Shown in pieces: positions 23,441-35,650 of a stretch of 64,000 bases of DNA. The first letter of the stretch is position 1, and each line of letters opens with the position of its first letter. Position numbers and translations under genes: made by a program. The notes below the pieces were generated by a model, which worked only from the letters and a program-made list of their open reading frames with translations, was not told where the DNA came from and made no database searches. This stretch comes from Okapia johnstoni (taxonomy: Eukaryota > Chordata > Mammalia > Artiodactyla > Giraffidae): assembly GCA_024291935.2 (NCBI GenBank), contig CM044322.1:19963405-20027404 (forward strand), in the 5' to 3' direction.

Positions 23441-23472
23441 GAGTACTTTTATTAAGTATAGTTGGCTTTTTA

Positions 23473-23985
23473 CGTTCAGTTCAGTTCAGTCACTCAGTCA
23501 TGTCCGACTCTTTGCTACCCCATGAACTGCAGCACGCCACGCTTCCCTGTCCATCACCAACTCCCTGAGTCCACCCAAATCCATGTCCATTGAGTTGGTG
23601 ATGCCATCCAGCCATCTCATCCTCTGTCGTCCCCTTCTCCTCCTGCCCTCAATCTTTCCCAGCATCAGGGTCTTTTCAAATGAGTCAGCTCTTCGCATCA
23701 GGTGGCCAAAGTATTGGAGTTTCAGCTTCAACATCAGACCTTCCAATGAACACCCAGGACTGATCTCTTTTAGGATGGACTGGTTGGATCTCCTTGCAGT
23801 CCAAGGGACTCTCAAGAGTCTTCCCCAACACCACAGTTCAAAAGCATCAATTCTTCGGTGCTCAGCTTTCTTTATAGTCCAACTCTCACATCCATACATG
23901 ACCACTGGAAAAACCATAGCCTTGACTAGACGGACCTTTGTTGGCAAAGTAATGTCTCTGCTTTTTAATATGTTTAGGAGCAACG
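23473..23985 (-). mobile_element. BovB LINE 3' end with an open reading frame
   Basis: The minus strand reads continuously through the BovB reverse-transcriptase C-terminal region for about 155 codons (23498 to about 23972): [60 protein letters not shown] and [11 protein letters not shown]. The element ends in the tandem ttcag repeats typical of BovB 3' ends. It is 5'-truncated, so it has no full polymerase. The intact frame points to a relatively recent insertion. It is not a host gene. Confidence 0.95.
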
Positions 23986-24335
23986 AATTACTGTTAAAGT
24001 CAATTTGGAGATAAGGAACTGAGTCAAGGACTATCATACAAACAGCTGGAAAGTGACAGCTTTTAAACTCTGTTCCTTCTGGTTGTGTTATATATGCCTT
24101 GAAATAAAATAAATAATCAGAAGCAAATTTAGCAGAAGAAAAAGAAACAGAATTTCATCAGTAATATAATACAATTACCTAGAAATATCAACTAATAAGA
24201 TGCTCTGGTTAAGTTGACTTTAGGTTTAACTAAGAATTAAGAACCTTTGTTTGAAATTGTTTACTTTTTACATTTTTTTTTCTAACAGGCATTAGTTAAT
24301 TTTATGGTCTCAGTGAATAGACACTTTAATTATTT
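23986..24335. other. unassigned sequence
   Basis: Nothing recognisable lies between the BovB 5' truncation point and the next SINE. Confidence 0.45.
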
Positions 24336-24336
24336 C

Positions 24337-24535
24337 AGGCTTCCCTGGTAGCTCAGCAGTAAAGAATCCACCTGCCAATGCCTACCAAAGCAGGAGACAC
24401 AGGTTCAATCCCCGAGTCAGGAAGATCTCCTGGAGTAGGAAATGGCAACCCACTCCAGTATTCTTGCCTAGAAAATTCCATGGACAGAGAAGCCTGGTGG
24501 ACTACAGTCGGACACAACTAAGCGACTGAGCACAG
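24337..24535 (+). mobile_element. Bov-tA SINE
   Basis: The element has the usual head and body. Two differences stand out: an extra tgcctaccaaagc-like stretch within the head, and a deletion that removes the 'ccatggggtcgcaaag' segment, joining ctacagtc directly to ggacacaac. Confidence 0.9.
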
Positions 24536-24819
24536 AAGCATGAAGAAAGATCTACAGAAAGAAACTACAGTCAGTTTTCCCAGCTTTCAAGGATGAGAAG
24601 CTTTTCAGGCCAAGGAGATAGTGTCTGAGGGTAGAAGAAAGGCAAAGAGAACAGTACAGACAAAGATATGAAGACATGAAACATTTCAGGCACAGATTAG
24701 CATCCAGAGTACAAGGAAAAAGGTAACAGGAGACAACATTACTGTAGAGGTACACAGAGGGAAGACTAGGGAGTCTCTTGTTTGCTAAAGAATTTGGTCT
24801 TCATCTTGTAAATAATGAA

Positions 24820-25134
24820 GTGAAGTCAAAGTCTCTCAGTCGTGTCTGACCCTTTGCAACCCCATGGACTATACACTCCATGGAATTCTCCAGGCCAGAA
24901 TACTGGAGTGGGTGGCCTTTCCACTTCTCCAGGGGATCTTCCCAAAACAGGGATCAAACCCAGATCTCCTGCATTGCAGGCAGATTCTTTACCAGGTGAG
25001 CCACAAGGGAAGCCCAAGAATACTGGAGTAGGTAGCCTATCCCTCTCCAGCGGATCTTCCCAACCCAGAAATTGAACGGGGGTCTGCTGCATTGCAGGCG
25101 GATTCTTTACCAACTGGGCTATCAGGGAAGCCCT
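24820..25134 (-). mobile_element. ART2A-type SINE dimer
   Basis: On the minus strand two tRNA-derived heads lie in tandem. The first unit is 25134-25016 and is cut after the gtattctt motif. The second is 25015-24820 and continues into the BovA tail. This partial-dimer architecture is characteristic of ART2A/SINE2-type bovine elements. Confidence 0.88.
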
Positions 25135-27469
25135 GAAAATAATGAGAGCTACTAAAATAGTTTAAGTGAGCTAGCAATGTGATTGTGTTTAGGCTTTTTT
25201 ATATTAATAGCAAGCTACTTCTGGCAATGGTCAAAGTTAGATGGCAAGGGATATGGCTCAATGGAGGGAGACCTGCTAGGAAATAACTAGAAGTAAAATA
25301 ATGAGAAACTGAACTGAGACATCAGAGTTAATGATTCCATTTCTGGCTCCAAGACCCACTAAATAATTCATGTATCAAACAACAAACCAGATGGAGAGGA
25401 AGTACCTAGATAAGACAACAATCCAGAGGAGTAAAACTGGCACTGGAAGTAGTTTCTACTTTGGGGCCTTTGTCACCCAAAACAGGTTCTGAGAAACTGA
25501 GGTATGTGGTTAGCAAGCCAAAGGTCTAAAGAGATAAAAGGTCAGAGACCAAGGAAAAACAGGGTTGGAACCCAAGTTACTAATTTTCTTCTCTTTAGCC
25601 CACTTTGGACTGGACTCTAAAAAAATCACCTTAGGACTAAAGTGAATTACAAGTAAATCAGATTTGTAAAAAGCTTGGCTTTTAGTCTTTTAGATTAGCT
25701 AATCAAAATCGCAAATGAAATTGGTATGATTATTCCAGTTTATTAGAACCTTTAGTGTTTGGCAGGAAAATGACAAAAATCTTACTGGGAGAAAAATAAC
25801 ATTATCTCAAGCCTCAAATGATTTCTATTTTCAAAGAGATCCACTATCCTTTATCTAAATTTTCAGGCTAAATGTGATGAGAATTCAGAAGAGTTCACAT
25901 TTTAGAAAAATAATATGGTACATATACCATATTGTCACATCACCAGTGGGGTAAGGGGCATTACCTTGTACCAACCTGATGCAAAATGTACAAACATTTA
26001 CACTAAGTTGAATAAAACTAAACAGCTTTGTGTCACTTCACATGTTTGGACAATAAATGAGTTACGAAACAGCTTTTAGTTGCAGAGCTTTCTGGATTTT
26101 AGAACTGTAAAGGACTGTAGTGCTACAGAACGCTCAGTACATAATCAAAGATAACAGGGCACATAAGCAGGCAATTAATCATGAGTACAAACAAGGAAAC
26201 GCAACACGCAATAAACACACACACACCTATCAGAAACATTAACAGAAATATGTACTTGAGTTGCAATGCCAAGTCTGTATAATTATATAGTTACAACATG
26301 TAGGACAATAAAATTCAAGCTATAAGATTCGGCAAAACATCGTAAATTATAAAAATGTCATAGTCAATCAGAAAAAGAACTAAAGAGAAGTCCCAAAACT
26401 AGAAAAATCATTAGGTACTACTGAAGAGAGAATTAGGTCAGAGGAAACTATCTAGAATAAAGCACAGAAATACAAAATCATACAAAATATAAAAATATAG
26501 AAAGTATTCAGGAGTAAAAATATAGGAGTAAAGAGACTTAGATGTTACAAGGAGAATGTTTAACATGTTAAATTGGAACCCCCCAAAAGAAAAGAATGAA
26601 TGAAAAGAGGTATTGCTTGAAAAGTAATGACTAAGGATTTTCCATATTTGATGAGAGATATCAATCCACAGCTTTAAGAAGCCTGAGAATTTTAAACAAA
26701 TAATTTTTTTTTTAACCCAGGAAACAGAGATGAAAAAAGATAACTTTGAGCTTTAAAATAAATAATAAGTTCTTTTATTATCACTCTCAGAATGATTCAT
26801 GCAGATATGTATTCTTCTTCATTAAAGCAAAATACGATGCTATAGAAAAAAAAGCATTTTTTAAACTTAGCCTTTATCTGGCTTTTAAAATTTCCTGAGA
26901 GAGTTGGGTCCAATAGTAAAAGTCTTATTACTCCTGTCTTGATTTTTACCATTAAAAATATATAAGCAAAACAGTTGAAACACATGTACAATTCTCTTTT
27001 ATGTAACTTCATTAAGACTTTAGTCATAGTTCTGATATGATGTATATAATCAGATATCAAATATTACAGAGGACACATAGTAAAAACCCACCCTCACCCA
27101 CCTGTCCCACAGTGTTTCTTCCAAAAGTAAACAATATGACTTCCTTCTTGTAACCTTCAAGAACTAAACATTGCACACCCAGCATTTAGACAGGTATCTC
27201 CTTTTTATTTTGTTCAAGTGATAACACAATATAAAAAACTATCTAGGACTTTTCTATTATTTCCAACATACCTTGGCAATTATTCTATGTTCGAATGACC
27301 AGTTATCTCAGTGTAGAAAAAAAAGCAATTTATTATAAGAAAGAGCTGCTGTGAGTTCAAATTAGCCCCCAAAAAAGAAGATTAAAAACAAAGCCTCAAA
27401 AATACTACTTGAAAAACAGAGCTGGGAATATGTCCTACAAATAAGGACAGAAAAAGAGGTGCAGAAAAA
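25135..27469. other. long unassigned interval
   Basis: No exon was found. The segment at about 27080-27250 (tgtcccacagtgtttcttcc, acaggtatctcc) vaguely resembles the reverse complement of an old L1 3' UTR, but too weakly to call. Confidence 0.4.
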
Positions 27470-28480
27470 TCAGGGGGGAAAAGATATGTAGGTCAATCTG
27501 TACGATCTAACATTTGATTAATAAGAAGCAAAGAAAGAATGAATGAGAAAACTGATGGGCGGATACTCTTACATAAAAGAAACAAAGAATTTCCCAGAAC
27601 TGAAATACAAGTCTTTAGATGAAAAGAATCCACTGATTATTGAATGAAAAAGACCCAATGAGTGCACATCACTGAAATATTTCAGAATATTGGGAATAAA
27701 GAAATGAGCTTAAAACTTTAGAAGAGAAGCCAACCACAAAAGAATTAAAAAAATGAGAAAGCACTGGATTTCTCAGGAGTCATACTGAATACCTTCAAGA
27801 TATTAAAGTGTTATTAGACAGAATGACATAACAAGGATTCAGAAATTCTGACTTCCATACATCATTTCCTAGGAAGCTACATGATGATATGCCTCAGTAA
27901 AATGAGAATTCAAGAAAGAGGAATACGTGAGATCCAGGACATAGGGTATCTAATACAGACAAGCAATTAGAGGAAGTCCCAAAACTAGGTCATAAAACAA
28001 ATCTAGAGAGCACCAACAGAGATACAAAGTTCCAAGAGAAGTATCTCCAGAGAAAACAAAATGTGCGTGCAAGTGTGGGATTTTAATATAAAAGTATATC
28101 AGTTCAGTTCAGTCGCTCAGTCATGCCCAACTCTTTGCAACCCCATGGGCTGTGGCATGCCAGGCTTCCATGTCCATCATCAACTCCTGGAGCTTGCTCA
28201 AACTCATATCCATTGAGTCAGTGATGTCGTCCAACCATCTCATTCTCTGTCATCCCCTTCTCCTTCTGCCTTCAATCTTTCCCAGCATCAGGGTCTTTTC
28301 CAATGAGTCAGTTGTTAAAAAGCACTCAACAGATTGGCATACTTGGGAAAAAAATGAGGACATGATAAAGAAATCAACACAAGAAGAAAGACAATTCAAA
28401 GTTTAAGAGAAAATAGAATAAGAGTATCAGAAAGGAGTATAATCAAAGTACAGTCTCATGTTAAAAGAAAAAACTCTTTT
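27470..28480 (+). mobile_element. HAL1/old L1 ORF1-region relic, interrupted by BovB
   Basis: The order of phrases follows HAL1-type elements: aatttcccagaactgaaata, gtgcacatcactgaaatatt, gggaataaagaaatgagctt, ttcctaggaagctacatgatg, aagaaagaggaata and gagatccaggaca. A BovB 3' end is inserted at 28098-28312. Confidence 0.6.
28098..28312 (-). mobile_element. short BovB 3' end
   Basis: It begins with tandem ttcag units and runs about 215 bp back into the BovB ORF (arginine-rich motif and [13 protein letters not shown] codons on the minus strand). It then stops at a 5' truncation inside the older HAL1/L1 element. Confidence 0.92.
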
Positions 28481-28739
28481 TTCCAATCTGACTGAATAGT
28501 ATACTATAGTGATTTGGGGGATGCTATAGTGAAAGTGGGTGAGGTAAGAGTCCTAATGTCTCCTCAGAGGAAGAATTAAATGTATAATATCAAGAAAAAA
28601 ATATTGTCATGTTACTTTGCAAGGCAACCCAGAGTAAATCATTTAAATAATTTAAAGCTAGTTGCCCTAGAAATGAGAAGGCAGGGGAGGTGGGGAGTGT
28701 TGTTTTTCATCACAAGCCTTATAAGTTATTAAAACACAC

Positions 28740-29460
28740 ACATACATTAGTCTGTTTAGCAATAAAAAAATCGTCTGTCCCACCACTCACTCAATGAACA
28801 TTTTAGTTTATTCTCCTGGTATTTTTTAATGCATTAAAAATAGGTATATGTTTATTTTCTTATGATCAAAATCCTAATATTGGACTTACCAGGTGATCCA
28901 ATGGTTAAGAATTCACCTGCCAATGCAGGGGACATGGATTCGACCCTTGGTCTGGGAAGATTCCACATGACATGGGGCAACTAAGCCTGTACACCACAAC
29001 TACTGAGCCTGCTCACCTAGGGCCTGTGCTCCACAACAGAAGAAGCCACCGCAATGAGAAGCCTGTGCCCCGTTAACTTGAGAGTAGCCCCAACTCACTG
29101 TAACCAGAGAAAGCCGGCACACAGCAATGAAGACCCGCACACCCAAAAACAAATTTAAATAAATAAAGTTATTTTTAATATAACACATTTATAACCATCA
29201 TTAAAATGTTTTGAGATCGTTGATTTTATTCTCTGCATTATATGGCACTGAATGGCTCACCATGATTTATTCAGCCCTTCCTTTAATGAAGGACGTTTAG
29301 TTTTTCCATAATTTTCATTGGTGCGTCTTTGATCTTAAAAAGTAACACTGTGACAAACAACTTAGTAAAGATCTTTGTCCAAATCTTTACTTTTCTGGAG
29401 TAGATTCTAGAAACAGAATTAATGGTTCAAGCGCTTTTACCAAAGAGTAGTGACTAGGAT
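28740..29460 (-). mobile_element. old L1 LINE (reverse), interrupted by a CHR SINE
   Basis: Reverse-complement L1 3'-UTR text is visible on both sides of the SINE. The left part has ttttttaatgcattaaaaat. The right part has gaaggacgtttagtttttcc, aaagatctttgtcca and agtagattctagaaacagaa. Confidence 0.6.
28883..29172 (+). mobile_element. CHR-2-type SINE
   Basis: The head is diverged (ggacttaccaggtgatcc). The body has the usual caccacaactactgagcctg, acaacagaagaagccaccgc and gtaaccagagaaagcc motifs and ends in an A-rich tail. Confidence 0.87.
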
Positions 29461-29564
29461 GGGTTCTGAGATTGAAAAAGAAGATAATGGTGAATTGCCA
29501 AGAATATGGATGGGCTTTATACCCAGACAGTTTCCTGTGTCCAGTATTAGTTCCATTCCTTGTC

Positions 29565-29783
29565 TGTACATGTGCTCAATTGCTTAGTTGTGCCCGACTC
29601 TTTGCAGCCCCATGAACTATGGACCACCAGGTTCCTCTGTCCATGGAATTTTCCAGGCAAGAAACTAGAGCAGGTTGCCATTTCCTACTCCAGGGGATCT
29701 TCCCAACCCATGGATTGGACCCACATCCCTTGCGTCTCCTGCACTGGCCAGAAGATTCTTTACCACTAGCACCACCTGAGGAA
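29565..29783 (-). mobile_element. Bov-tA SINE
   Basis: A complete reverse-oriented element from the BovA end (ttgcttagttgtgcccgact) to the tRNA head (accactagcaccacctg). Its likely duplicated target is agttcYattcctt, at about 29547-29560 and 29784-29797 with one mismatch. Confidence 0.9.
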
Positions 29784-29797
29784 GTTCTATTCCTTAT

Positions 29798-30842
29798 TAG
29801 CTGTGTAACTGCTCGGGCTGGTCACTTGACCTCTTTGCTCATCTCTAAAATAAAAATAATACTTCTCTCGGAGTTTTTGTGGACATTGAGACAGCATACC
29901 AAGTACCAAATATCACACAAACCTACTGTCAATAACTCTTAGCTGACGGTTTGATCAAGTAGAAAGAGAAAGGTTGAATACTGGAGAGAGAAAAGCAGTG
30001 GAGTAGCAAGGTCTAGTAGCCAATGGGAAGGGAAAGGGAATACTAGAGATAAAGCACAGTTTAGCCATTTGGTCTCTAAAATGAGATCTTAAAGTATAGA
30101 ACAGAATGCTACTCCTCTTTCCTCTCTAGCTTTCTTTATTCCTATCTTTCCTGGAACTTTCATCTAAGCTGGCTTGTTTAATATACAAGACTATAAAGGG
30201 AACAGAGTTCACAGAGCAAGAGAAATACACTGATGAGACTTTTATACATAAGGGAAGGGCAAAAGACTAGAACTAAGGAAAAAGGCTCGAATGAACAGTC
30301 AGACAAACATCAAAGAAACCTGACAATAAAGAACTTCAAGGATAGTATGGTCAATAGTGTCAAACAGAAGTCAATAATGTTCAATATTTAGAAGTTGCTG
30401 TTAGATTTGGCAACTAAGACCTCTATGATTTCAGTAAAATGTTAAGTATAGATGTCAGGTTCCAATAAGCTAGGAAGTAACTCTGTTTCTGGGCTTTAAA
30501 TCATTCAGGACAGAAATCACTTTATGAAAAATTCTCTAAGATCTAATACACACACACTCACAAAATAGTCATTCAGTCATGAACATGAACCAATTTTTCT
30601 GAATGACAAAAGAAGTTCTAAATAACCGGCTTAGTTACTAACTGACTTGTATATATTCGACTATAAATATTTTAAATAGTAATTCTAATATTTTTTTTCT
30701 TTTTCTTTCATCATGAATATATGTTAGGCCAAGAATGAATTTGGCCAGGAATGAATTTGGAAGCCTTATGTATTCCCCCAATTATGAAGTACAATTATAT
30801 TCCATCTTCTGGAACAACATACATGATAAATTTTAACTGAAA
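29798..30842. other. unassigned sequence
   Basis: Phrases such as agtatggtcaatagtgtc and gttagatttggcaactaaga (30345-30420) hint at an ancient repeat, but no family could be assigned. No coding signal was found. Confidence 0.4.
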
Positions 30843-31010
30843 TCAGTCCAGTGGCTAAGCCTCCACATTACTAATGCAGGGAGCCCAGGTTCTGTCACTG
30901 GTCAGGGAACTAGATCCCACATGCTGCAACTAAGAGTTCACATGCCACACTGAAGATCCTGCATGCCACAACTAAGACCTGGCGCAGCCAAATAAATAAA
31001 ATTTTTTAAT
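30843..31010 (+). mobile_element. CHR-type SINE, truncated
   Basis: Text runs from gtccagtggctaagcctcc through gatcccacatgctgcaacta to cgcagccaaataaataaaat. The first part of the head and the middle of the body are missing. Confidence 0.8.
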
Positions 31011-31480
31011 AGCAAATGACTTGTCTTTAACTTGAAAAGCATTTTGTAAACTAATTGGAAAAGCCCATGAAACAATTCCATAAAGGGCTTTGATTCTTTC
31101 TGGATAGAACACAGGATGATTTAATCAAATCTTAAAAGTCTAGGTATCTCAAAATACAGTGTTGTCCTTTTTAATTTGTGAAAAATTTCAATATTTGGCT
31201 TAAGAACCACCTCCTCCAACGTTTTACCTCCATCAAGACCAGCAAGTAGCTTTCTGCTGGAGATCATTTTAAAAAATGCAAAAATCTTCCAGTCTGTAGT
31301 TCCCCCTTAGGAGGATACTGCAATCTACATGTGCTTGAGAAAGTGAGTCAAATTATCAGCGGTACAGAGAGGGAAAGTGTTAGTAGAAAGCTACACGTGC
31401 TTAATGCAGCGTCTGGTTCCCTCTTGTCAGCCTCCTGGTGGCTGAAGATTGAATTTTTGCCTCCAAAAAAATTACAGGAG
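31011..31480. other. unassigned sequence
   Basis: No ORF or repeat was recognised with confidence. Confidence 0.4.
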
Positions 31481-32160
31481 TCTCTGTAATAGAACTTGGA
31501 GACCTTCATATATTCAAGGTTATACGTAGCTGTAGTTCCTTCATTTTCACCACTGTAAAGCATATGCCATTGTATGAATTTATCATCATTCACTTAACCA
31601 ATCTACCAACAATGGACATTTGAGTTATCTCCAAGTTTTTGCTGTTAGGAACTTTCTTCTACATGTGTCTTGGTACACATACTCAAGAATTTCTGTAGGG
31701 TAAATATGTGGAAATGGAATTGCTGGGGCATAGGCTAGAGCATGTTTAACTTTAGAAGGTAAAGCCAAGGTATTTTTTAAAGTGCCACACCAATTTATAG
31801 TCCCATGAGAAGTATTAAATAAGGATTCCTATTGCTCTATGTCTCTTTCAATGTTAATTCTAAATGTTTACTGATCTGATGGTATGTGACAGAGCTTCCT
31901 TGTATTTTAAGCTGCATTTTCCTAATTAGGTACTACAATTTGTGTTTCCTCTTTTGTGATATGCTATTTGAAGTCATTATTCATTTTCTACTGAGTGGTT
32001 TGTCTTTCTCTTATTAACTTATAGGTGGTTCTTTACTTTAGATATTAGTCCTTTGTTTTACACATTGCAAATATCTCCTCTCACTTTTGACTTTTCTCTG
32101 ACTTCTCCTTCTCTTTGTAGTGCTTTTAGTTATTTTTTAACAGAGTTTTAATGAGTGTGA
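31481..32160 (-). mobile_element. old L1 LINE 3' UTR (reverse)
   Basis: The plus strand reads as the reverse complement of an L1M 3' region: aacaatggacatttgagtta, ggaaatggaattgctggggca, gtgccacaccaatttatagtccc, tagatattagtcctttg. It has no internal frame of note. Confidence 0.75.
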
Positions 32161-32789
32161 ATGGCCCCCAAATTTGCAAAGCAATAGATTTTTAGGTATA
32201 TATGATACCACTGGCAACGATTTACTTTTTTCAAAAATCAGTGATAACAAGTATCACAAGGGGAGAAAAGGCTTCTGAGAATTAAACAGTCTACTTTATT
32301 TCTTAAATTAAAAGCCTATAATATTTTACTTCCTTCATTTTTTTTCATTGACTATGGTTACACTGATATCTTCAAATAGTTATGAGATCTAGAATTCTCT
32401 AAGTCTTTAGTCTGAGGGTAGTGAATTTATATCTTTAATATACTACAGAATCCTAAGATCTACATAAGCCCCTCAAAAACTGTGGAAAATATATATTAAT
32501 AGCATGGAAAAATATTAACATACGTTATGTGAATAGTATGAATTGAGGGGAAGCTGTCAGTAATTTATTTTTTTATGATCACAGCCTTGGAATAATGAAT
32601 CCAAAATATATAATTCAGAGTCCACTATAATTAGCTTATTTTTTTTCTGGATATATAAGTGTTACACTTTCAAGAGTTTTATACGGAAAATAATGTGTAG
32701 CTCGGTGAATAATTTAGTTTTCATGTCAGAAGAAATGATTCATCTTTTACAGCAGTTTTACGAGAGGGAAAATAGCAAGTATGCTAAAG
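32161..32789. other. unassigned sequence
   Basis: AT-rich with no recognisable element. Confidence 0.45.
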
Positions 32790-32990
32790 GATAATACATA
32801 CCACTTGTTGAATACTTAACATCTTACATTAATTCTTTTTATAATTCTCATAGCACCTTATAAAGTAGGTATTATTCCCATTTGATAGATGAAGAAAATG
32901 AGGCTAATTCCCAAAACTAGACAGTTAAGTACCAGAGCCATAGTTATTAAGTGGAAGAGCAATATTTAGCAAGAGGCAGAGCAATAATTC
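32790..32990 (+). mobile_element. MIR SINE
   Basis: The MIR core is clear: gaatacttaacatcttacatt, ataattctcatagcaccttat, aggtattattcccatttgatagatgaag, aaaatgaggct. Confidence 0.78.
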
Positions 32991-33343
32991 AACACAAACC
33001 TAGTAACTCTTAACCCTTGTAATAATCAAAGCTGCATATTATTGAAAAGATCACTTACAATCAGCTATTCAAATGCACTTAATTAAATGGCAAATATTCA
33101 ATGACCTAATGAACTTTTACTATAAGGAAAGTAGTGTATTGACTGCTGGCAAATTAGAAGTGGTCTGGATTCAGGGTAAAATATAAGCTTTACAATCAGA
33201 AAAAAGATGAGGTCTAGCTGGTCCCACTCACAACTGTCTAACTGGCTTATCCTGAGCAAATCACTTGGCCTTACTTTACTCAAATAAAAAAAGAGATTAC
33301 ACTGAAATTGAATTCTGTATGTGTATACACAATCTTATAGAGA

Positions 33344-33640
33344 TGGGCTTCCCTGGTGGCTCAATGGTAAAGAATCCACCTGCCAATGCAGGAGACATGG
33401 GTTTGATCCCTGGGTTGGGAAGGTCCTCTGGAGAAAGGGATGGTGGCAACCCACTCCAGTATTCTTTCCTGGGAAATCCCATGGACTGAGGAATGGACGA
33501 GCTATAGTCCACGGGGCCACAAAAGTGTCTGACACAACTTAGCAACTAAACAACAACAATGAATGTATACAGTAACTGATTCACTCTGCTATACAGTGGA
33601 AACCAACATTACCAATAAAAATTAATTTTAAAAAAAGGAT
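33344..33640 (+). mobile_element. Bov-tA SINE followed by an L1 3' tail
   Basis: The SINE (33344-33560) has an intact head (cttccctggtggctcaatgg) and ends at gtctgacacaacttagcaac. Directly after it lies a roughly 80-bp L1 terminus (gattcactctgctatacagtg, through ccaataaaaatta with a poly(A) tail), so one element landed beside or inside the other. Confidence 0.88.
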
Positions 33641-34683
33641 AGAAAAGAGGGTCTCTGGCATTTATCGTGGACTTCAACATTCGCTTGATAACATGACCTG
33701 TGCTTATCCTATGAACCATATTTAAAGAAATTACACAGCTGGCAGGTGGGGTTAAAACACAACAGAAGATTCAACAGTCAACATTTGTGCAAGAGAATCA
33801 ATAAAGGTAATTGCCACTTGAATCCACTCTGATTTATGTCATGGCAGAATAATCTGAAATGGTTGGGATGGGTTCCCTCAAATGTGATCCAGATTTAAAT
33901 ATTTTTTTTTCATTGCTTCTTGTTTGGTTGCAGAAATTTGATCCCACCAACAGTTTCTATTCCTTTAAAAAATAATTTCCCTGATTCTCAAGTTGTGACT
34001 CAGTCTGGCTGTGTCTGTTTGCCTCCTGCCAAGGATCAGCTTCTCTGTGGGAACTGGAAATGTGCGCATACCCAAGAAGTGATGCAAGATCTGAGCTCTC
34101 CCTGGAGGCAGTGCCAGCATCCTAGGACTTCAGACTGCACTTCTTCCCTCTCCTAAACCAGTCTCTCAGAGATGGAATGTGAAGGAAATAGCTGTGCAGC
34201 CTCAGAGAGGGAAGTCCTGGAAATCACACACTCACTTGCCTACTTAGTCACACTTTCAAGGCAGAAGACTGTACGCCTCTAAATTCCTTGCCATTTTCAT
34301 CTCCTGTAGATTGGAGGCCAAATTTAAATTTGCCCATCTGTTGATGGGTTTGCTTAAGCTAGGTCAACATAGTCTATCATCTATCTGTTCATTAATCTCT
34401 GAATTACTGATTCCATTATTTAAAGAAAATATTAAGCCCACTTCAATAAAGATGTGTCATCTATAAACACTTTTAATTTTAAAATAATCTTAGACATATC
34501 TAAAATTTCTTAATTCATGAATCTATTACACTGTCTAATGCATTTTACTCTATATTTTAGTTAGTTTTATGTATTTCTGACTTATTCACCAGAGTTTAAT
34601 CTGCTCGGGTTCAAGTTCCTTCTACTCTCCAAGCAGAGTACTCAGCAAAGGTATCATCAAATAGACATTAAAATACATTGAAA
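33641..34683. other. unassigned, locally GC-richer sequence
   Basis: A 78-codon plus-strand ORF at 33920-34156 has many cysteines and prolines but shows no domain. I saw neither splice sites nor a poly(A) signal in the right places, so it is not called as a gene. Confidence 0.4.
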
Positions 34684-34990
34684 GAGGGCCTCCCTGGTGG
34701 CTCAGTGGTAAAGAATTCACTTGCCAATGCAGGAAACATGAGCTGGATCCCTGGTGCAGGAAGATTCCCCATGCCTCGTGGCAACTAAGCCTGTGCACCG
34801 CAATTACTGAGCCAGTGCTCTAGAGCTTGAAACTACAACTACTGAAGCCCGCACACTCAAGAGCCTGAGCTCCGCAACTCGAGAAGCCACTGCAGTAAGA
34901 AGCCCACACATAGCAAAACAGAGTAGCCCCCGCTGCTCGCTGCAACTAAAAAAGCCCATACAAAGCAACAAAGACCCAGCAGACCCAAAA
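34684..34990 (+). mobile_element. CHR-2-type SINE
   Basis: The full structure is present: head (ggcctccctggtggctcagtgg), repeated body motifs (ctacaactactgaagcccgc, gagtagcccccgctg) and tail (aagacccagcagaccc). Confidence 0.88.
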
Positions 34991-35394
34991 TCACATACAC
35001 GAAAGAGTATGATGGGATATCCAGTTGCAGAGGCAAGGAGAAAACATCCGATTGGCACAGTAACCTGCAAACTCTCAAGGCACTAGTTTTCAAGCCCCTC
35101 TCCGTTCTAGGACCCTCCTCCTCTGCCAAAAATTCTTTCAACCAGTATTTCTAGCAAGTTAAACGCTGAGTTTTCTTTTTTCTTCCAGTTTGTGTTCTAC
35201 TATTAGTAAATGCATGCATGTGTTCATCTTTCTATCAAGAATTATTTTTATAAAAATTTGATTCATACAAGTCTAAGTTTTGAGACTAATAAACTGTCTT
35301 CTTTCCTTTCTAGAAAATGAAGTTTTCTTCATCCAGTATGTATTGATATTTAGAGCCTTAGGATTTTGCTGCAATTTTTATATTCAGTACTTAT

Positions 35395-35650
35395 TTCATT
35401 CATTAAACAGACTTTAACTTATTGCCTGTTATGTGCTATCAACTTTCCTAGCTCCCCAACTCTTGAAAATTATTTTTACATTTTCCTTAACTAAAATAAA
35501 TGAATTAATAAAACAGTTGATAGAACAAAGGCCCCTTTGGAGTGAAGTGGGTACAGAGGATGGGTTACCCAAGTCAGCTTGGGTTAAGTCAAAGAAAACT
35601 TTGCAGAGAAGGTCATATTTCAATTGAGATTAGACAGGAATATGTACTTA
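35395..35650. mobile_element. probable L2/MIR relic
   Basis: The stretch ttcattcattaaacagactt, tgcctgttatgtgctatcaa, and then ttgcagagaaggtcatatttcaattgagat follows the layout of an L2 3' region. It is strongly diverged. Confidence 0.5.

Noticed and set aside
23498..24037. A 179-codon ORF resembling a protein-coding gene
   Set aside because: It is the C-terminal tail of the BovB LINE polyprotein plus about 20 codons of flanking DNA, not a host gene.
33920..34156. A 78-codon Cys/Pro-containing ORF
   Set aside because: It has no recognisable domain, no clear splice acceptor or donor and no neighbouring exon. The length is within chance for this locally GC-richer patch.
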